Shown: positions 11,888 to 24,100 of the stretch, piece after piece
Numbering within the stretch: position 1 is the first letter of the stretch
Layout: every line of letters starts with the position of its first letter
Origin: Oscarella lobularis
Lineage: Eukaryota; Porifera; Homoscleromorpha; Homosclerophorida; Oscarellidae
Assembly: GCF_947507565.1 (NCBI RefSeq)
Contig: NC_089185.1
Span: 3,155,029 to 3,219,028 of the forward strand
Length of the DNA stretch: 64,000 nt
Direction of reading: 5' to 3'
The notes under the pieces: model-generated
Told to the model about the DNA's origin: nothing
The model's database searches: none
Seen by the model: only the letters and a program-made list of their open reading frames with translations
Made by a program: the position numbers and the translations under genes

Positions 11888-14787
11888 AGAGTTGTAGTAC
11901 TTGTATTACTTGTAGTACTTGGAGTACTTGTAGTACTTGTAGTACTTGGAGCACTTGGAGTACTTGTATTACTTGTAGTACTTGGAGCACTTGGAGCACT
12001 TGGAGTACTTTTTTTACTTGTAGTACTTGTAGTACTTGTAGTACTTGTAGTACTTGTAGTACTTGTATTACTTGTATTACTTGTAGTACTTGGAGTACTT
12101 GTAGTACTTGTAGTACTTGTAGTACTTGTAGTACTTGTAGTACTTGTAGTACTTGGAGTACTTGGAGTACTTGTAGTACTTGTAGTACTTGTATTACTTG
12201 TAGTACTTGTAGTACTTGTAGTACTTGTAGTACTTGTAGTACTTGTAGTACTTGTAGTACTTGTAGTACTTGTAGTACTTGTAGTACTTGTAGTACTTGT
12301 AGTACTTGTAGTACTTGTAGTACTTGTAGTACTTGTATTACTTGTATTACTTGTAGTACTTGGAGTACTTGTAGTACTTGTAGTACTTGTAGTACTTGTA
12401 GTACTTGTAGTACTTGTAGTACTTGGAGTACTTGGAGTACTTGTAGTACTTGTAGTACTTGTATTACTTGTAGTACTTGTAGTACTTGTAGTACTTGTAG
12501 TACTTGTAGTACTTGTAGTACTTGTAGTACTTGTAGTACTTGTAGTACTTGTAGTACTTGTAGTACTTGTATTACTTGTAGTAATTGGAGTACTTGTAGT
12601 ACTTGGAGTATTTGGAGTACTTGTAGTACTTGAAGCACTTGTAGTACTTGTAGTTCTTGTAGTACTTGTAGTACTTGGAGTACTTGTAGTACTTGTAGTA
12701 CTTGTAGTACGTACTTGTAGTACTTGTAGTACTTGGAGTACTTGGAGTACTTGGAGTACTTGTAGTACTTGTATTACTTGTAGTACTTGTAGTACTTGTA
12801 GTACTTGGAGTACTTGTAGTACTTGTAGTACTTGTAGTACTTGTAGTACTTGAAGCACTTGTAGTACTTGTATTACTTGGAGTACTTGGAGTACTTGTAG
12901 TACTTGTAGTACTTGTAGTACTTGGAGTACTTGTAGTACTTGTAGTACTTGTAGTACTTGTAGTACTTGTAGTACTTGTAGTACTTGTAGTACTTGTAGT
13001 ACTTGTAGTACTTGTAGTACTTGGAGTACTTGTAGTACTTGTAGTACTTGTAGTACTTGTAGTACTTGTATTACTTGTATTACTTGTAGTACTTGTAGTA
13101 CTTGTAGTACTTGGAGTACTTGTAGTACTTGTAGTACTTGTAGTACTTGTAGTACTTGTAGTACTTGTAGTACTTGTATTACTTGTAGTAATTGGAGTAC
13201 TTGTAGTACTTGGAGTATTTGGAGTACTTGTAGTACTTGAAGCACTTGTAGTACTTGTATTACTTGGAGTACTTGGAGTACTTGTAGTACTTGTAGTACT
13301 TGTAGTACTTGTAGTACTTGTAGTACTTGTAGTACTTGTATTACTTGTAGTAATTGGAGCACTTGGAGTACTTGGAGTACTTGGAGTACTTGGAGTACTT
13401 GGAGTACTTGTAGTACTTGTAGTACTTGGAGCACTTGTAGTACTTGTATTACTTGGAGTACTTGGAGTAGTACTTGTAGTACTTGTAGTACTTGTAGTAC
13501 TTGTAGTACTTGTAGTACTTGTATTACTTGTAGTACTTGTAGTACTTGGAGTACTTGTAGTACTTGTATTACTTGTAGTACTTGGAGTAGTTGTAGTACT
13601 TGTAGTACTTGTAGTACTTGGAGTACTTGTAGTACCTGTAGTACTTGGAGTACTTGTGGTACTTGTAGTACTTGTATTACTTGGAGTACTTGTAGTACTT
13701 GTAGTACTTGTAGTACTTGGAGTACTTGTAGTACTTGTATTACTTGTAGTACTTGTATTACTTGTAGTACTTGGAGTACTTGGAGCACTTGGAGTACTTG
13801 TAGTACTTGGAGTACTTGGAGCACTTGTAGTACTTGGAGTACTTGTAGTACTTGGAGCACTTGCAGTACTTGTATTACTTGGAGTACTTGGAGTACTTGT
13901 AGTACTTGTAGTACTTGTAGTACATGGAGTACTTGGAGTACTTGTAGTACTTGTATTACTTGTAGTCCTTGGAGTACTTGTAGTACTTGTAGTACTTGGA
14001 GTACTTGTAGTACCTGTAGTACTTGGAGTACTTGTGGTACTTGTAGTACTTGTAGTACTTGGAGTACTTGTAGTACTTGTAGTACTTGTAGTACTTGGAG
14101 TACTTGTAGTACTTGTATTACTTGTAGTATTTGGAGTACTTGGAGTACTTGTAGTACTTGTAGTATTTGTAGTACTTGTAGTACTTGTAGTACTTGTAGT
14201 ACTTGTAGTACTTGTAGTACTTGTAGTACTTGGAGTACTTGGAGTACTTGTAGTACTTGTATTACTTGTAGTACTTGGAGTACTTGTAGTACTTGTAGTA
14301 CTTGGAGTACTTGTAGTACCTGTAGTACTTGGAGTACTTGTGGTACTTGTAGTACTTGGAGTACTTGGAGTACTTGTAGTACTTGTAGTACTTGTAGTAC
14401 TTTGAGTACTTGTAGTACTTGTATTACTTGTAGTACTTGGAGTACTTGGAGTACTTGGAGTACTTGGAGCACTTGGAGTACTTGTAGTACTTGTAGTACT
14501 TGGAGCACTTGTAGTACTTGGAGTACTTGTAGTACTTGGAGCACTTGCAGTACTTGTATTACTTGGAGTACTTGGAGTACTTGTAGTACTTGTAGTACTT
14601 GTAGTACATGGAGTACTTGTAGTACTTGTAGTACTTGTATTACTTGTAGTCCTTGGAGTACTTGTAGTACTTGTAGTACTTGGAGTACTTGTAGTACTTG
14701 TATTACTTGGAGTACTTGTAGTACTTGTATTACTTGTAGTACTTGGAGTACTTGTAGTTCTTTTAGTACTTGTAGTACTTGTAGTAC
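11888..14787 (+). repeat. 9-bp minisatellite TAGTACTTG (about 320 units)
   Basis: Units are mostly TAGTACTTG with GAGTACTTG, TATTACTTG and GAGCACTTG variants. Almost every unit holds the palindrome AGTACT. Period 9 is kept over 2.9 kb with few slips (for example near 12710 and 13468), so long open frames appear on both strands, up to 887 codons on the minus strand. They encode only LQV or VLV/STC triplets and are not taken as genes. Longer blocks are repeated, such as about 12060-12200 and 12330-12470. The array ends abruptly at GTACGTAGTC, about 110 bp before the first recognisable LZTFL1 exon. Confidence 0.95.
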
Positions 14788-14897
14788 GTAGTCGAGCTTC
14801 TCGCGTGCGATAACCGAATCAAAACACGCGATTTTGAGTATTCGACGATAAGCTCAGTCTATACGTGGCCTATCTCGTTCATAGACTTCCGAAGTAG

Positions 14898-16249
14898 GTC
14901 TAAATGTGCACCACACGGAAGCCATCGTCAAATATCTTCCCTTTGCGCGTTTTAAGCGCGCACAGCGCATCAAAACCGTCGATTCGGCCTTCGACGATTT
15001 AAAAGAAAGCAGGTGCGTGCAAGAGATGTTTAGACGTGCATTCTACGCGTTTCGTCTCGTCTAGATTGACGGAGGAGACGTTTACAGCCGAAGAACTACG
15101 GGACATGTTATTCGGTCTTTGCGCCGTTGTCAAGGGCGACGTCGAATCGGAACTGATTCTTACGACGCATACGAACGTTCTTCTGCTACGTCAAGTTTTT
15201 CGACAGGCGGAGAAATGGCATCTGAAGTTGAGTGCTGACGTTTCTGAGCTCGAGAATCAGTAAGATGACAAAAAGTCCATTTTTCGTATTTGTGATTTAT
15301 TTCGAAGGGAATTGATTGAGGAAATTGCTCGATTTGAAGAGAAACAGTTTGCTTCTTTTGGATTAGGATCTGCAACAGCTTCAAAGGTTGCATGCACCAC
15401 AGGGGGGCAGACAACTATAGTGTATTATGTACGTAGACTCTTCCAGCAGCCAAGACGAAATTGGAGCCGTTGAATGAGGCTGGTGGGAGTGCTCTTCTGC
15501 AGATGGTTAGTGTGGACTCACTGTGATGATTTCTTTTGATTCTATATCTGTATAGGAAATTTCTCGGCTGAAAGAGGAGAATGAAAAAATGAAGGAACCA
15601 ATGCGAATGATAGAAGGAAAGGTAAGGAAAGAAGAGACTCTTTCCTATTGAACTACAATGATTATTTGTTCTTTTTTTAGGCTCATGATGCCTTGGAAGA
15701 AAAAGGGAAATTGAAGAGTCAATTAGTGCAAGCTGAAGCAGCTCTAAAAGCAAAAGAAACCAAATCAGTATTTAATTAAAAAATCAGTTGGAAGATAGTT
15801 TTACGAGATATTTTCTAGTTTTCTAGTCAGCAGCATCGGATGTTGTTCCAACAACCTCTTCACAATCAAAGGCAAATCCAGTTTTAAGTGGAAAATCTGC
15901 TGGGGGTGAAGACGATGGAAAATTGAGGGAAGAATTGGGAGAAACCAAACACGAATTGTTGGCTATCAAAGCTAAGCTTGAAAATGCTGAAAAGGTTTGA
16001 TTTTTCATACTTGGAACTAAGTAGTGAAAAAATGGATAATGATTTTAGGAATTGGAAAAGAAACTCGGCGAAACGGCTCAATTTACAAACATGAAAAAAA
16101 TGCTTACGAAGAAAAACGAGCAATTAAAAGATCTTCGAAGTCGTTTAAAAAAGTTAGCACTACATCCATCTTCAATCAATTATTCAGTGATTTTGATTTG
16201 GCATCATCTCATTTTCTCTAGATACGAACCAGATGCCGAAATATTATAG
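14898..16249 (+). CDS. LZTFL1: Leucine zipper transcription factor-like 1 (BBS17), first exon missing
   Basis: LZTFL1 is a cytoplasmic coiled-coil protein that controls BBSome entry into cilia. Exons: 14898-15012, 15065-15259, 15308-15386, 15437-15505, 15556-15621, 15681-15767, 15827-15994, 16049-16152 and 16222-16249 (stop TAG). They give 302 residues against about 299 in vertebrates. Diagnostic words: FKRAQRIKTVDSAFDDLKES, VESELILTTHTNVLLLRQ, QAEKWHLKL, SELENQELIEEIARFE, LNEAGGSALLQMEISRLKEENEK, MKKMLTKKNEQLKDLRSRL and a YEPDAEIL end. The acceptor for exon 4 is GTAG at 15436; the nearer CAG would break the frame. The first exon seen starts at the conserved GLN-HH and lacks only the initiator Met and a few residues. 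No ATG lies between the 9-bp array and this exon, so the start exon must be beyond the array or lost. Confidence 0.94.
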
Positions 16250-16454
16250 ATGTCATCTGTACTCGAGTGTGTTAGGACTGGTCGTTTTAGAAGACGCACT
16301 GCTTGCTTAGATTAGTAGTACTCGTTTATTAATTAAAAGTGTACGTGCAACAAAGATTCGAATTTTCTTTTCTGGGCGTAATCGGAAATCACCAAATTTG
16401 GCGAACTTAATTAATACCGCAGACACGGAACACTGTTCAAATTACTTTCTCATC

Positions 16455-17038
16455 TAATCAAATCGTTCGCAGCTGCCAAACACTAATTACGCTGCAGCAG
16501 CGCGTCATCGGCCCTTTGACGCCTCGCGCACCAAGCGAGAGCGCATCGCACACAAAATTTCATTCTCTCGCGAGCGCGTGTCCGGACTCATTCGGCTGGA
16601 CGACGTGGCGAACGTCGAAGCCACACAGCGCAGCGCGGTAAGTTCAGCCAGAGTGCTCGCGTGCAATTGCAGCGTCCCTTTGTGCAGATCGCGCGAGAGA
16701 ACGCGCGCGAGGCACGCACGAAGCACGCGTCTCTCCAACGCCGAAACTGTAAGCCAATCGCGTCTATTCACTATGCAGGCGTCGAATTCTCCTTCCAGAT
16801 CGTTCGCACGCGCGTGGACGCGGCGAACGCGAGACGACACGACGCGCCGTCGAGTAGAACGAAGATCGAAGAGCTCATCGGAGCGAAGAGGACGTCGCAA
16901 GGTAAGCGGGGGAATTTGTAGCTCCTTTTTTTCGCTCGCGCGCGTTTGTTTCTCGCGTACGCGTGCATGTTTGTGTGGGTGCGTGTTTATCCCCTAGGCC
17001 GGGGCCCCCAAGCGCATTCCATCCACGCACAACGCTAG
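16455..17038 (+). CDS. Small unrecognised protein with ultra-short introns
   Basis: A plus-strand model is supported by three good donors. An exon ends at 16637 (…VEATQRSA), then 16673-16748, 16779-16901, and 16998-17038 with a TAG stop. The first two introns are 35 and 30 nt (GTAAGT...GCAG both times) and the third is 96 nt. The joined frame reads ERVSGLIRLDDVANVEA, RPFVQIARENAREARTKHA, then VRTRVDAANARRHDAPSS and KIEELIGAKRTSQ. It is helical and strongly basic, Arg and Ala rich, with no recognised domain. The segment is GC-rich and the opposite strand is also open for 131 codons (16505-16900), but lacks matching splice signals. The 5' end is not resolved; the frame is open back to about 16455. 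Confidence 0.5.
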
Positions 17039-17383
17039 CTAGGACTAATGTCTAAACGATAATCGTCCCCCCTTAGAGAATCCTTTCAGTGTTGTTCGTG
17101 TGTTTTGTTCGAGAAGTCGTGTTAGGCTACGTCATTTCCGTTTGGCGAGCGGCTATTTTTAGCGACTTTTGTAGTTAGAGGTTTCGAGACGCTCGCAATG
17201 ACGCACCCCGTTCCGGCGAATGGGCGTGCGTCATGATTAGGATAGGGAAGAATATAGAAAAGGGAAAAGCAGTGGTGCATTTAGGATGCTAAAAGACATT
17301 TAGAAAATAGGAAGCATCCACCAAAGCTTTAGGGGTCCAACACTTCAGCTAAACACGTGCAACACTCTCGCTAACCGCCCCTA
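17039..17383. other. Unique spacer, no gene seen
   Basis: A unique stretch between the last genic island and the subtelomeric repeats. It holds a near-palindromic pair of words, GACGCACCCC and GGGCGTGCGTC (about 17210-17233). No open frame or splice pattern could be supported. Confidence 0.5.
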
Positions 17384-17443
17384 TACTATTCCTTTACCTA
17401 TTCCTATTCCTATTCCTATTCCTATTCCTATTCCTTTAGAATC
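17384..17443 (+). repeat. Hexanucleotide repeat CTATTC
   Basis: Seven or so units of CTATTC, the last ending in CTTTAG, form the entry to the 41-bp array. This marks the start of about 40 kb of nearly continuous tandem repeat. Confidence 0.9.
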
Positions 17444-19228
17444 ATAACTTAGGCCCTCAATTTAATACTTAGGCCTTTAAAATCAAAGATTAGGCCCTCA
17501 ATTTAATATTTAGGCTTTGTGAATCAAACATTAGGCCCTCAATTTAAAGTTTAGGCCTTTGGAATCAAATATTAGGCCCTCAATTTAATTTGTAGGACTT
17601 TATAATCGAAGGATTAGGCCCTCAATTTAATATTTAGGCCCTGTGAATCAAAGATTAGTCCCTCAATTTAATATTTAGGCCCTATGAATCAAAGATTAGG
17701 CCCTCAATTTAAAATGTAGGCCTTTAGAATCAAAGATTATGCCATCAATTTAATATTTATGCCTTTATAATCAAAGATTAGGCCCTCAATTTAATATTTA
17801 GGCCTTTAGAATCAAAGATTAGGCCCTCAATTTAATATTTAGCCTTTAGAATGAAAGATTAGGTTCTCAATTTAATACTTAGGCCTTTAGAATCAAAGAG
17901 TAGTCCCTCAATTTAATATTTAGGTCCTGTGACTGAAAGATTAGGCCCTCAATTTAAAGTTTAGGCCTTTAGAATAAAATAGTATGCCCTCAATTTAATT
18001 TTTGGCCTTTTGAATCAAAGATTATGCCCTCAATTTTATATTTATGCCTTTAGAATCAAAGATTAGGCCCTCAATTTAATATTTAGGCCCTGTGAATCAA
18101 AGATTAGGCCCTCAATTTAAAGTTTAGGTCTTTAGAATCAAATATTAGGCCCTCAATTTAATTTGTAGGTCTTTAGAATCAAAGATTAGACCCTCAATTT
18201 AATATTTGGCCTTTAGAATCAAAGATTAAGCCCTCAATTTCATACTTAGGTCTTTAGAATCAAAGATTAGGCCCTCAATTTAATATTTAGCCTTTAGAAT
18301 CAAAGATTAGGCTCTCAATTTAATATTTAGGCCCTGTGAATCAAAGGTTAGGCCCTCAATTTAAAATCTAGGCCTTTAGAATCAAAGATTAGTCCCTCAA
18401 TTTAATATTTAGGCCCTGTGAATCAAAGAGTAGTCCCTCAATTTAATATTTAGGCCCTGTGAATCAAAGGTTAGGCCCTCAATTTAAAATGTAGGCCTTT
18501 AGAATCAAAGATTAGGCCCTCAATTTAATTTGTAGGCCTTTATAATCAAAGATTAGGTCCTGAATTTAATATTTATCCTTTAGAATCATAAATTAGGCCC
18601 TCAAATTAATACTTAGGCCTTTAGAATCAAAGATTAGGCCCTCAATTTAAAGTTTAGGCCTTTGGAATCAAATATTAGGCCCTCAATTTAATTTGTAGGA
18701 CTTTTTAATCAAAGATTAGGCCCTCAATTTAATATTTATCCTTTAGAATCATAAATTAGGCCCTCAAATTAATTCTTAGGCCTTTAGAATCAAAGATTAG
18801 GCCCTCAATTTAATATTTAGGCTTTGTGAATCAAAGATTAGGCCCTCAATTTAAAGTTTAGGCCTTTGGAATCAAATATTAGGCCCTCAATTTAATTTGT
18901 AGGACTTTTTAATCAAAGATTAGGCCCTCAATTTAATATTTAGGCCCTGTGAATCAAAGATTAGGCTCTCAATTTAATACTTAGGCCTTTGGAATCAAAG
19001 ATTAGTCCCTCAATTTAATATTTAAGCCCTGTTAATCAAAGATTAGGCCTCAATTTAATATCTAGGCCTTTAGAATCAAAGATTAGTCCCTCAATTTAAT
19101 ATTTAGGCCCTGTTAATCAAAGATTAGGCCCTCAATTTAATACTTAGGTCTTTAGAATCAAAGATTAGGCCCTCAATTTAATATTTAGGCCCTGTTAATA
19201 AAAGATTAGGACCTCAATTTAAAGTTAT
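17444..19228 (+). repeat. 41-bp minisatellite, subfamily A (about 44 units)
   Basis: The unit reads AGGCCCTCAATTTAATATTT, then AGGCCTTTAGAATCAAAGATT. Variants replace the second half with AGGCCCTGTGAATCAAAG. It is the same 41-bp framework as the subfamily at 31.4-52.4 kb (AGGCCCTCAACTTTATCTTC, then AGGTCCTTAGAATCAAAGTTT), which differs mainly in the AT-rich centre. Blocks of several units recur, for example about 18560-18700 and 18730-18920. Confidence 0.95.
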
Positions 19229-19472
19229 GGCCAATTGTCTCCAGGACAATTGTCTCCAGGACAATTGTCTCCAGGAGAATTGTCTCCAGGACAATTGAGG
19301 ACAATTGTCCCCATGACAATTGTCCCCAGGTCAATTGTCTCCAGGACAATTGAGGAGAATTGTCTCCAGGACAATTGTCCCAGGACAATTGTCACCAGGA
19401 CAATTGTCTCCAGGACAATTGTCTCCTGGACAATTGGCCCCAGGACAATTGTCTCCAGGACAATTGTTCCCA
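19229..19472. repeat. 15-bp self-complementary array inserted in the 41-bp array
   Basis: About 16 units of GGACAATTGTCTCCA, with GGACAATTGTCC as a 12-bp perfect palindrome in some units. The array interrupts the 41-bp array, which resumes at 19473 with AAGATTAAGCCCTC. Related 16-17 bp units (GGACAATTTGTCCTGGG) occur at 52466-52772, 54800-55468 and 57440-57510. Confidence 0.93.
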
Positions 19473-19548
19473 AGATTAAGCCCTCAATTTAATACTTTGG
19501 CCTTTAGAATCAAAGATTTGGCCCTCGATTTAATATTTAGCCTTTAAG
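19473..19548 (+). repeat. 41-bp minisatellite, subfamily A, remainder
   Basis: Fewer than two units of the 41-bp family follow the 15-bp insertion, then pass directly into the 33-bp array. Confidence 0.85.
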
Positions 19549-21184
19549 TTGACGACGTCTCATTAGAATAGAGCGGCACAGTTGACGACGTCTCATTAGT
19601 ATAGAGCGGCACAGTTGACAACGTCTCATTAGAATAGAACGGCACATTTGACGACGTCTAATTAGTATAGAGCGGCACAGTTGACGACGTCTCATTAGTA
19701 TAGAGCGACACAGTTGACGATGTCTCATTAGTATAGAGCGACACAGTTGACGACGTCTCATTAGTATAGAACGGCACAGTTGACGACGTCTCATTAGTAT
19801 AGAGCGGCACAGTTGACGACGTCTCATTAGTATAGAGCGACACAGTTGACGATGTCTCATTAGTATAGAGCGACACAGTTGACGACGTCTCATTAGTATA
19901 GAACGGCACAGTTGACGACGTCTCATTAGTATAGAACGGCACAGTTGACGACGTCTCATTAGTATAGAACGGCACAGTTGACGACGTCTCATTAGTATAG
20001 AGCGGCACAGTTGACGACGTCTCATTAGTATAAAACGGCAGAGTTGACTACGTCTCATTAGTATAGAAGGGCACAGTTGACGACGTCTCATTAGTATAGA
20101 CGGCACAGTTGACGACGTCTCATTATTATGGGACGGCACAGTTGACGACGTCTTGTTAGTATAGAGCGGCACAGTTGACGACGTCTCATTATTATGGGAC
20201 GGCACAGTTGACGACTTCTCATTAGTTTAGAGCGGCACAGTTGACGACGTCTCATTAGTATGGGACGGCGCAGTTGACGACGTCTCATTGGTATAGAGCG
20301 GCACAGTTGACGACGTCTCATTAGTATGGGACGGCACAGTTGACGACGTCTCATTAGTATAGAGCGGCACAGTTGACGACGTATCATTAGTATGGGACGG
20401 CACAGTTGACGACGTCTCAATAGTATGGGAATGCACAGTTGACGACGTCTCATTAGTATAGAGCGGCACATTTGACGACGTCTCATTAGTCTAGAGCGGC
20501 ACAGTTGACGACGTCTCATTAGTATAGAGCGGCACATTTGACGACGTCTCATTAGTATAAAACGGCAGAGTTGACGACGTCTCATTAGTATAGAAGGGCA
20601 CAGTTGACGACGTCTCATTAGTATAGACGGCACAGTTGACGACGTCTCATTAGAATAGAGCGGCACAGTTGACGACGTCTCACTAGTATAGAACGGCACA
20701 GTTGACGACGTCTCATTAGTATGAAGCGGCACAGTTGACGATCTCTCATTAGTATGGGACGGCACAGTTGACGACGTCTCATTAGTATATAGCGGCACAG
20801 TTGACGACGTATCATTAGTATGGGACGGCACAGTTGACGACGTCTTGTTAGTATAAAGCGGCACAGTTGACGACGTCTCATTAGTATATAGCGGCACAGT
20901 TGACGACGTATCATTAGTAAAGGACGGCACAGTTGAGGACGTCTCATTAGTATAGAACGGCACAGTTGACGACGTTTCATTAGTATAGCTCGCACAGTTG
21001 ACGACGTCTCATTAGTATAGAGCGGCACAGTTGACGACGTCTCATTAGTATAGACGGCACAGTTGACGACGTCTCATTAGTATAGAGTGGCACAGTTGAC
21101 GACGTATCATTAGTAAGGGACGGCACAGTTGACGACGTCTTGTTAGTATAGAGCGGCACAGTTGACGACGTCTCATTAGTAGAG
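19549..21184 (+). repeat. 33-bp minisatellite with GACGTC core (about 49 units)
   Basis: The unit is CACAGTTGACGACGTCTCAT then TAGTATAGAGCGG. GACGTC is palindromic. Because 33 is divisible by three, the minus strand reads as an 11-residue repeat (TNETSSTVPLY) for up to 290 codons. In another frame it reads as an Arg-rich repeat (LMRRRQLCRSI). Such multi-frame openness indicates a by-product, not a gene. Two unit types, AGAGCGG and TGGGACGG, are interspersed. Confidence 0.94.
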
Positions 21185-24100
21185 ACCTTTGTAGCTTTTG
21201 TAGCCGTTGTAGCCTTTGTAGCCGTTGTAGCCTTTGTAGCCGTTGTAGCCTTTGTAGCCTTTGTAGCCTTTGTAGCCGTTGTAGCCGTTGTAGCCGTTGT
21301 AGTAGTTGTAGCCGTTGTAGCCGTTGTAGTAGTTGTAGTAGTTGTAGTCGTTGTAGTCGTTGTAGTCGTTGTAGCCGTTGTAGCCGTTGTAGTAGTTGTA
21401 GTCGTTGTAGTCGTTGTAGCTTTTGTAGCCGTTGTAGCCTTTGTAGCCGTTGTAGCCTTTGTAGCCGTTGTAGCCTTTGTAGCCTTTGTAGCCGTTGTAG
21501 CCTTTGCAGCCTTTGTAGCCTTTGTAGCCGTTGTAGCCGTTGTAGCCGTTGTAGTCGTTGTAGTAGTTGTAGTCGTTGTAGTCGTTGTAGTCGTTGTAGC
21601 CGTTGTAGCCGTTGTAGTAGTTGTAGTCGTTGTAGTAGTTGTAGTAGTTGTAGCCGTTGTAGCCGTTGTAGTCGTTGTAGCCGTTGTAGCCGTTGTCGTT
21701 GTAGTAGTTGTAGTCGTTGTAGCCGTTGTAGCCGTTGTAGTAGTTGTAGTCGTTGTAGCCTTTGTAGCCGTTGTAGCCTTTGTAGCCGTTGTAGCCTTTG
21801 TAGCCGTTGTAGCCTTTGTAGCCTTTGTAGCCTTTGTAGCCGTTGTAGCCGTTGTAGCCGTTGTAGTAGTTGTAGCCGTTGTAGCCGTTGTAGTCGTTGT
21901 AGTAGTTGTAGTCGTTGTAGTCGTTGTAGTCGTTGTAGCCGTTGTAGCCGTTGTAGTAGTTGTAGTCGTTGTAGTCGTTGTAGCTTTTGTAGCCGTTGTA
22001 GCCTTTGTAGCCGTTGTAGCCTTTGTAGCCGTTGTAGCCTTTGTAGCCTTTGTAGCCGTTGTAGCCTTTGTAGCCTTTGTAGCCGTTGTAGCCGTTGTAG
22101 CCGTTGTAGTCGTTGTAGCCGTTGTAGCCGTTGTCGTTGTATATAGTAGTTGTAGTCGTTGTAGCCGTTGTAGCCGTTGTAGTAGTTGTAGTCGTTGTAG
22201 CCTTTGTAGCCGTTGTAGCCTTTGTAGCCGTTGTAGCCTTTGTAGCCGTTGTAGCCTTTGTAGCCGTTGTAGCCTTTGTAGCCGTTGTAGCTTTTGTAGC
22301 CTTTGTAGCCGTTGTAGCCTTTGTAGCCTTTGTAGCCGTTGTAGCCGTTGTAGCCGTTGTAGTAGTTGTAGCCGTTGTAGCCGTTGTAGTCGTTGTAGTC
22401 GTTGTAGTCGTTGTAGTAGTTGTAGCCGTTGTAGCCGTTGTAGCCGTTGTAGTAGTTGTAGTCGTTGTAGTCGTTGTAGTAGTTGTAGCCGTTGTAGCCG
22501 TTGTAGCCGTTGTCGTTGTAGTAGTTGTAGTCGTTGTAGCCGTTGTAGCCGTTGTACTAGTTGTAGTCGTTGTAGCCTTTGTAGCCGTTGTAGCCTTTGT
22601 AGCCGTTGTAGCCTTTGTAGCCGTTGTAGCTTTTGTAGCCTTTGTAGCCGTTGTAGCCTTTGTAGCCTTTGTAGCCTTTGTAGCCGTTGTAGCCGTTGTA
22701 GCCGTTGTAGTAGTTGTAGCCGTTGTAGCCGTTGTAGTCGTTGTAGTAGTTGTAGTCGTTGTAGTCGTTGTAGTCGTTGTAGCCGTTGTAGCCGTTGTAG
22801 TAGTTGTAGTCGTTGTAGTTGTTGTAGCTTTTGTAGCCGTTGTAGCCTTTGTAGCCGTTGTAGCCTTTGTAGCCGTTGTAGCCTTTGTAGCCTTTGTAGC
22901 CGTTGTAGCCTTTGTAGCCTTTGTAGCCGTTGTAGCCGTTGTAGCCGTTGTAGTCGTTGTAGCCGTTGTAGCCGTTGTCGTTGTATATAGTAGTTGTAGT
23001 CGTTGTAGCCGTTGTAGCCGTTGTAGTAGTTGTAGTCGTTGTAGCCTTTGTAGCCGTTGTAGCCTTTGTAGCCGTTGTAGCCTTTGTAGCCGTTGTAGCC
23101 TTTGTAGCCGTTGTAGCTTTTGTAGCCTTTGTAGCCGTTGTAGCCTTTGTAGCCTTTGTAGCCTTTGTAGCCGTTGTAGCCTTTGTAGCCGTTGTAGTAG
23201 TTGTAGCCGTTGTAGCCGTTGTAGTCGTTGTAGTCGTTGTAGTCGTTGTAGTCGTTGTAGCCGTTGTAGCCGTTGTAGTAGTTGTAGTCGTTGTAGTCGT
23301 TGTAGTAGTTGTAGCCGTTGTAGCCGTTGTAGCCGTTGTCGTTGTAGTAGTTGTAGTCGTTGTAGCCGTTGTAGCCGTTGTACTAGTTGTAGTCGTTGTA
23401 GCCTTTGTAGCCGTTGTAGCCTTTGTAGCCGTTGTAGCCTTTGTAGCCGTTGTAGCTTTTGTAGCCTTTGTAGCCTTTGTAGCCTTTGTAGCCTTTGTAG
23501 CCTTTGTAGCCGTTGTAGCCGTTGTAGCCGTTGTAGTAGTTGTAGCCGTTGTAGCCGTTGTAGTCGTTGTAGTAGTTGTAGTCGTTGTAGTCGTTGTAGT
23601 CGTTGTAGCCGTTGTAGCCGTTGTAGTAGTTGTAGTCGTTGTAGTCGTTGTAGCTTTTGTAGCCGTTGTAGCCTTTGTAGCCGTTGTAGCCTTTGTAGCC
23701 GTTGTAGCCTTTGTAGCCGTTGTAGCCTTTGTAGCCTTTGTAGCCTTTGTAGCCTTTGTAGCCGTTGTAGCCGTTGTAGCCGTTGTAGTCGTTGTAGCCG
23801 TTGTAGCCGTTGTCGTTGTAGTAGTTGTAGTCGTTGTAGTAGTTGTAGTCGTTGTAGTCGTTGTAGTCGTTGTAGCCGTTGTAGCCGTTGTAGTAGTTGT
23901 AGTCGTTGTAGTCGTTGTAGCTTTTGTAGCCGTTGTAGCCTTTGTAGCCTTTGTAGCCGTTGTAGCCTTTGTAGCCGTTGTAGCCTTTGTAGCCTTTGTA
24001 GCCGTTGTAGCCTTTGTAGCCTTTGTAGCCTTTGTAGCCGTTGTAGCCGTTGTAGCCGTTGTAGCCGTTGTAGTCGTTGTAGCCGTTGTAGCCGTTGTCG

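Noticed and set aside
11881-14544. Open frame of 887 codons on the minus strand, and other long frames in the 9-bp arrays
   Set aside because: Unit length 9 without an in-frame stop leaves several frames on both strands open at once. The product is a three-residue repeat with no start context and a frame slip in the middle.
16505-16900. 131-codon minus-strand frame opposite the small Arg-rich gene
   Set aside because: The plus strand has three consistent donor/acceptor pairs and a joined frame. The minus frame crosses them without splice signals.
19537-21028. Open frames with 11-residue repeats (TNETSSTVPLY) that look like an antigen or adhesin
   Set aside because: The 33-bp unit is divisible by three and other frames of the same strand are also open with different repeats. 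No signal peptide or unique domain flanks them.
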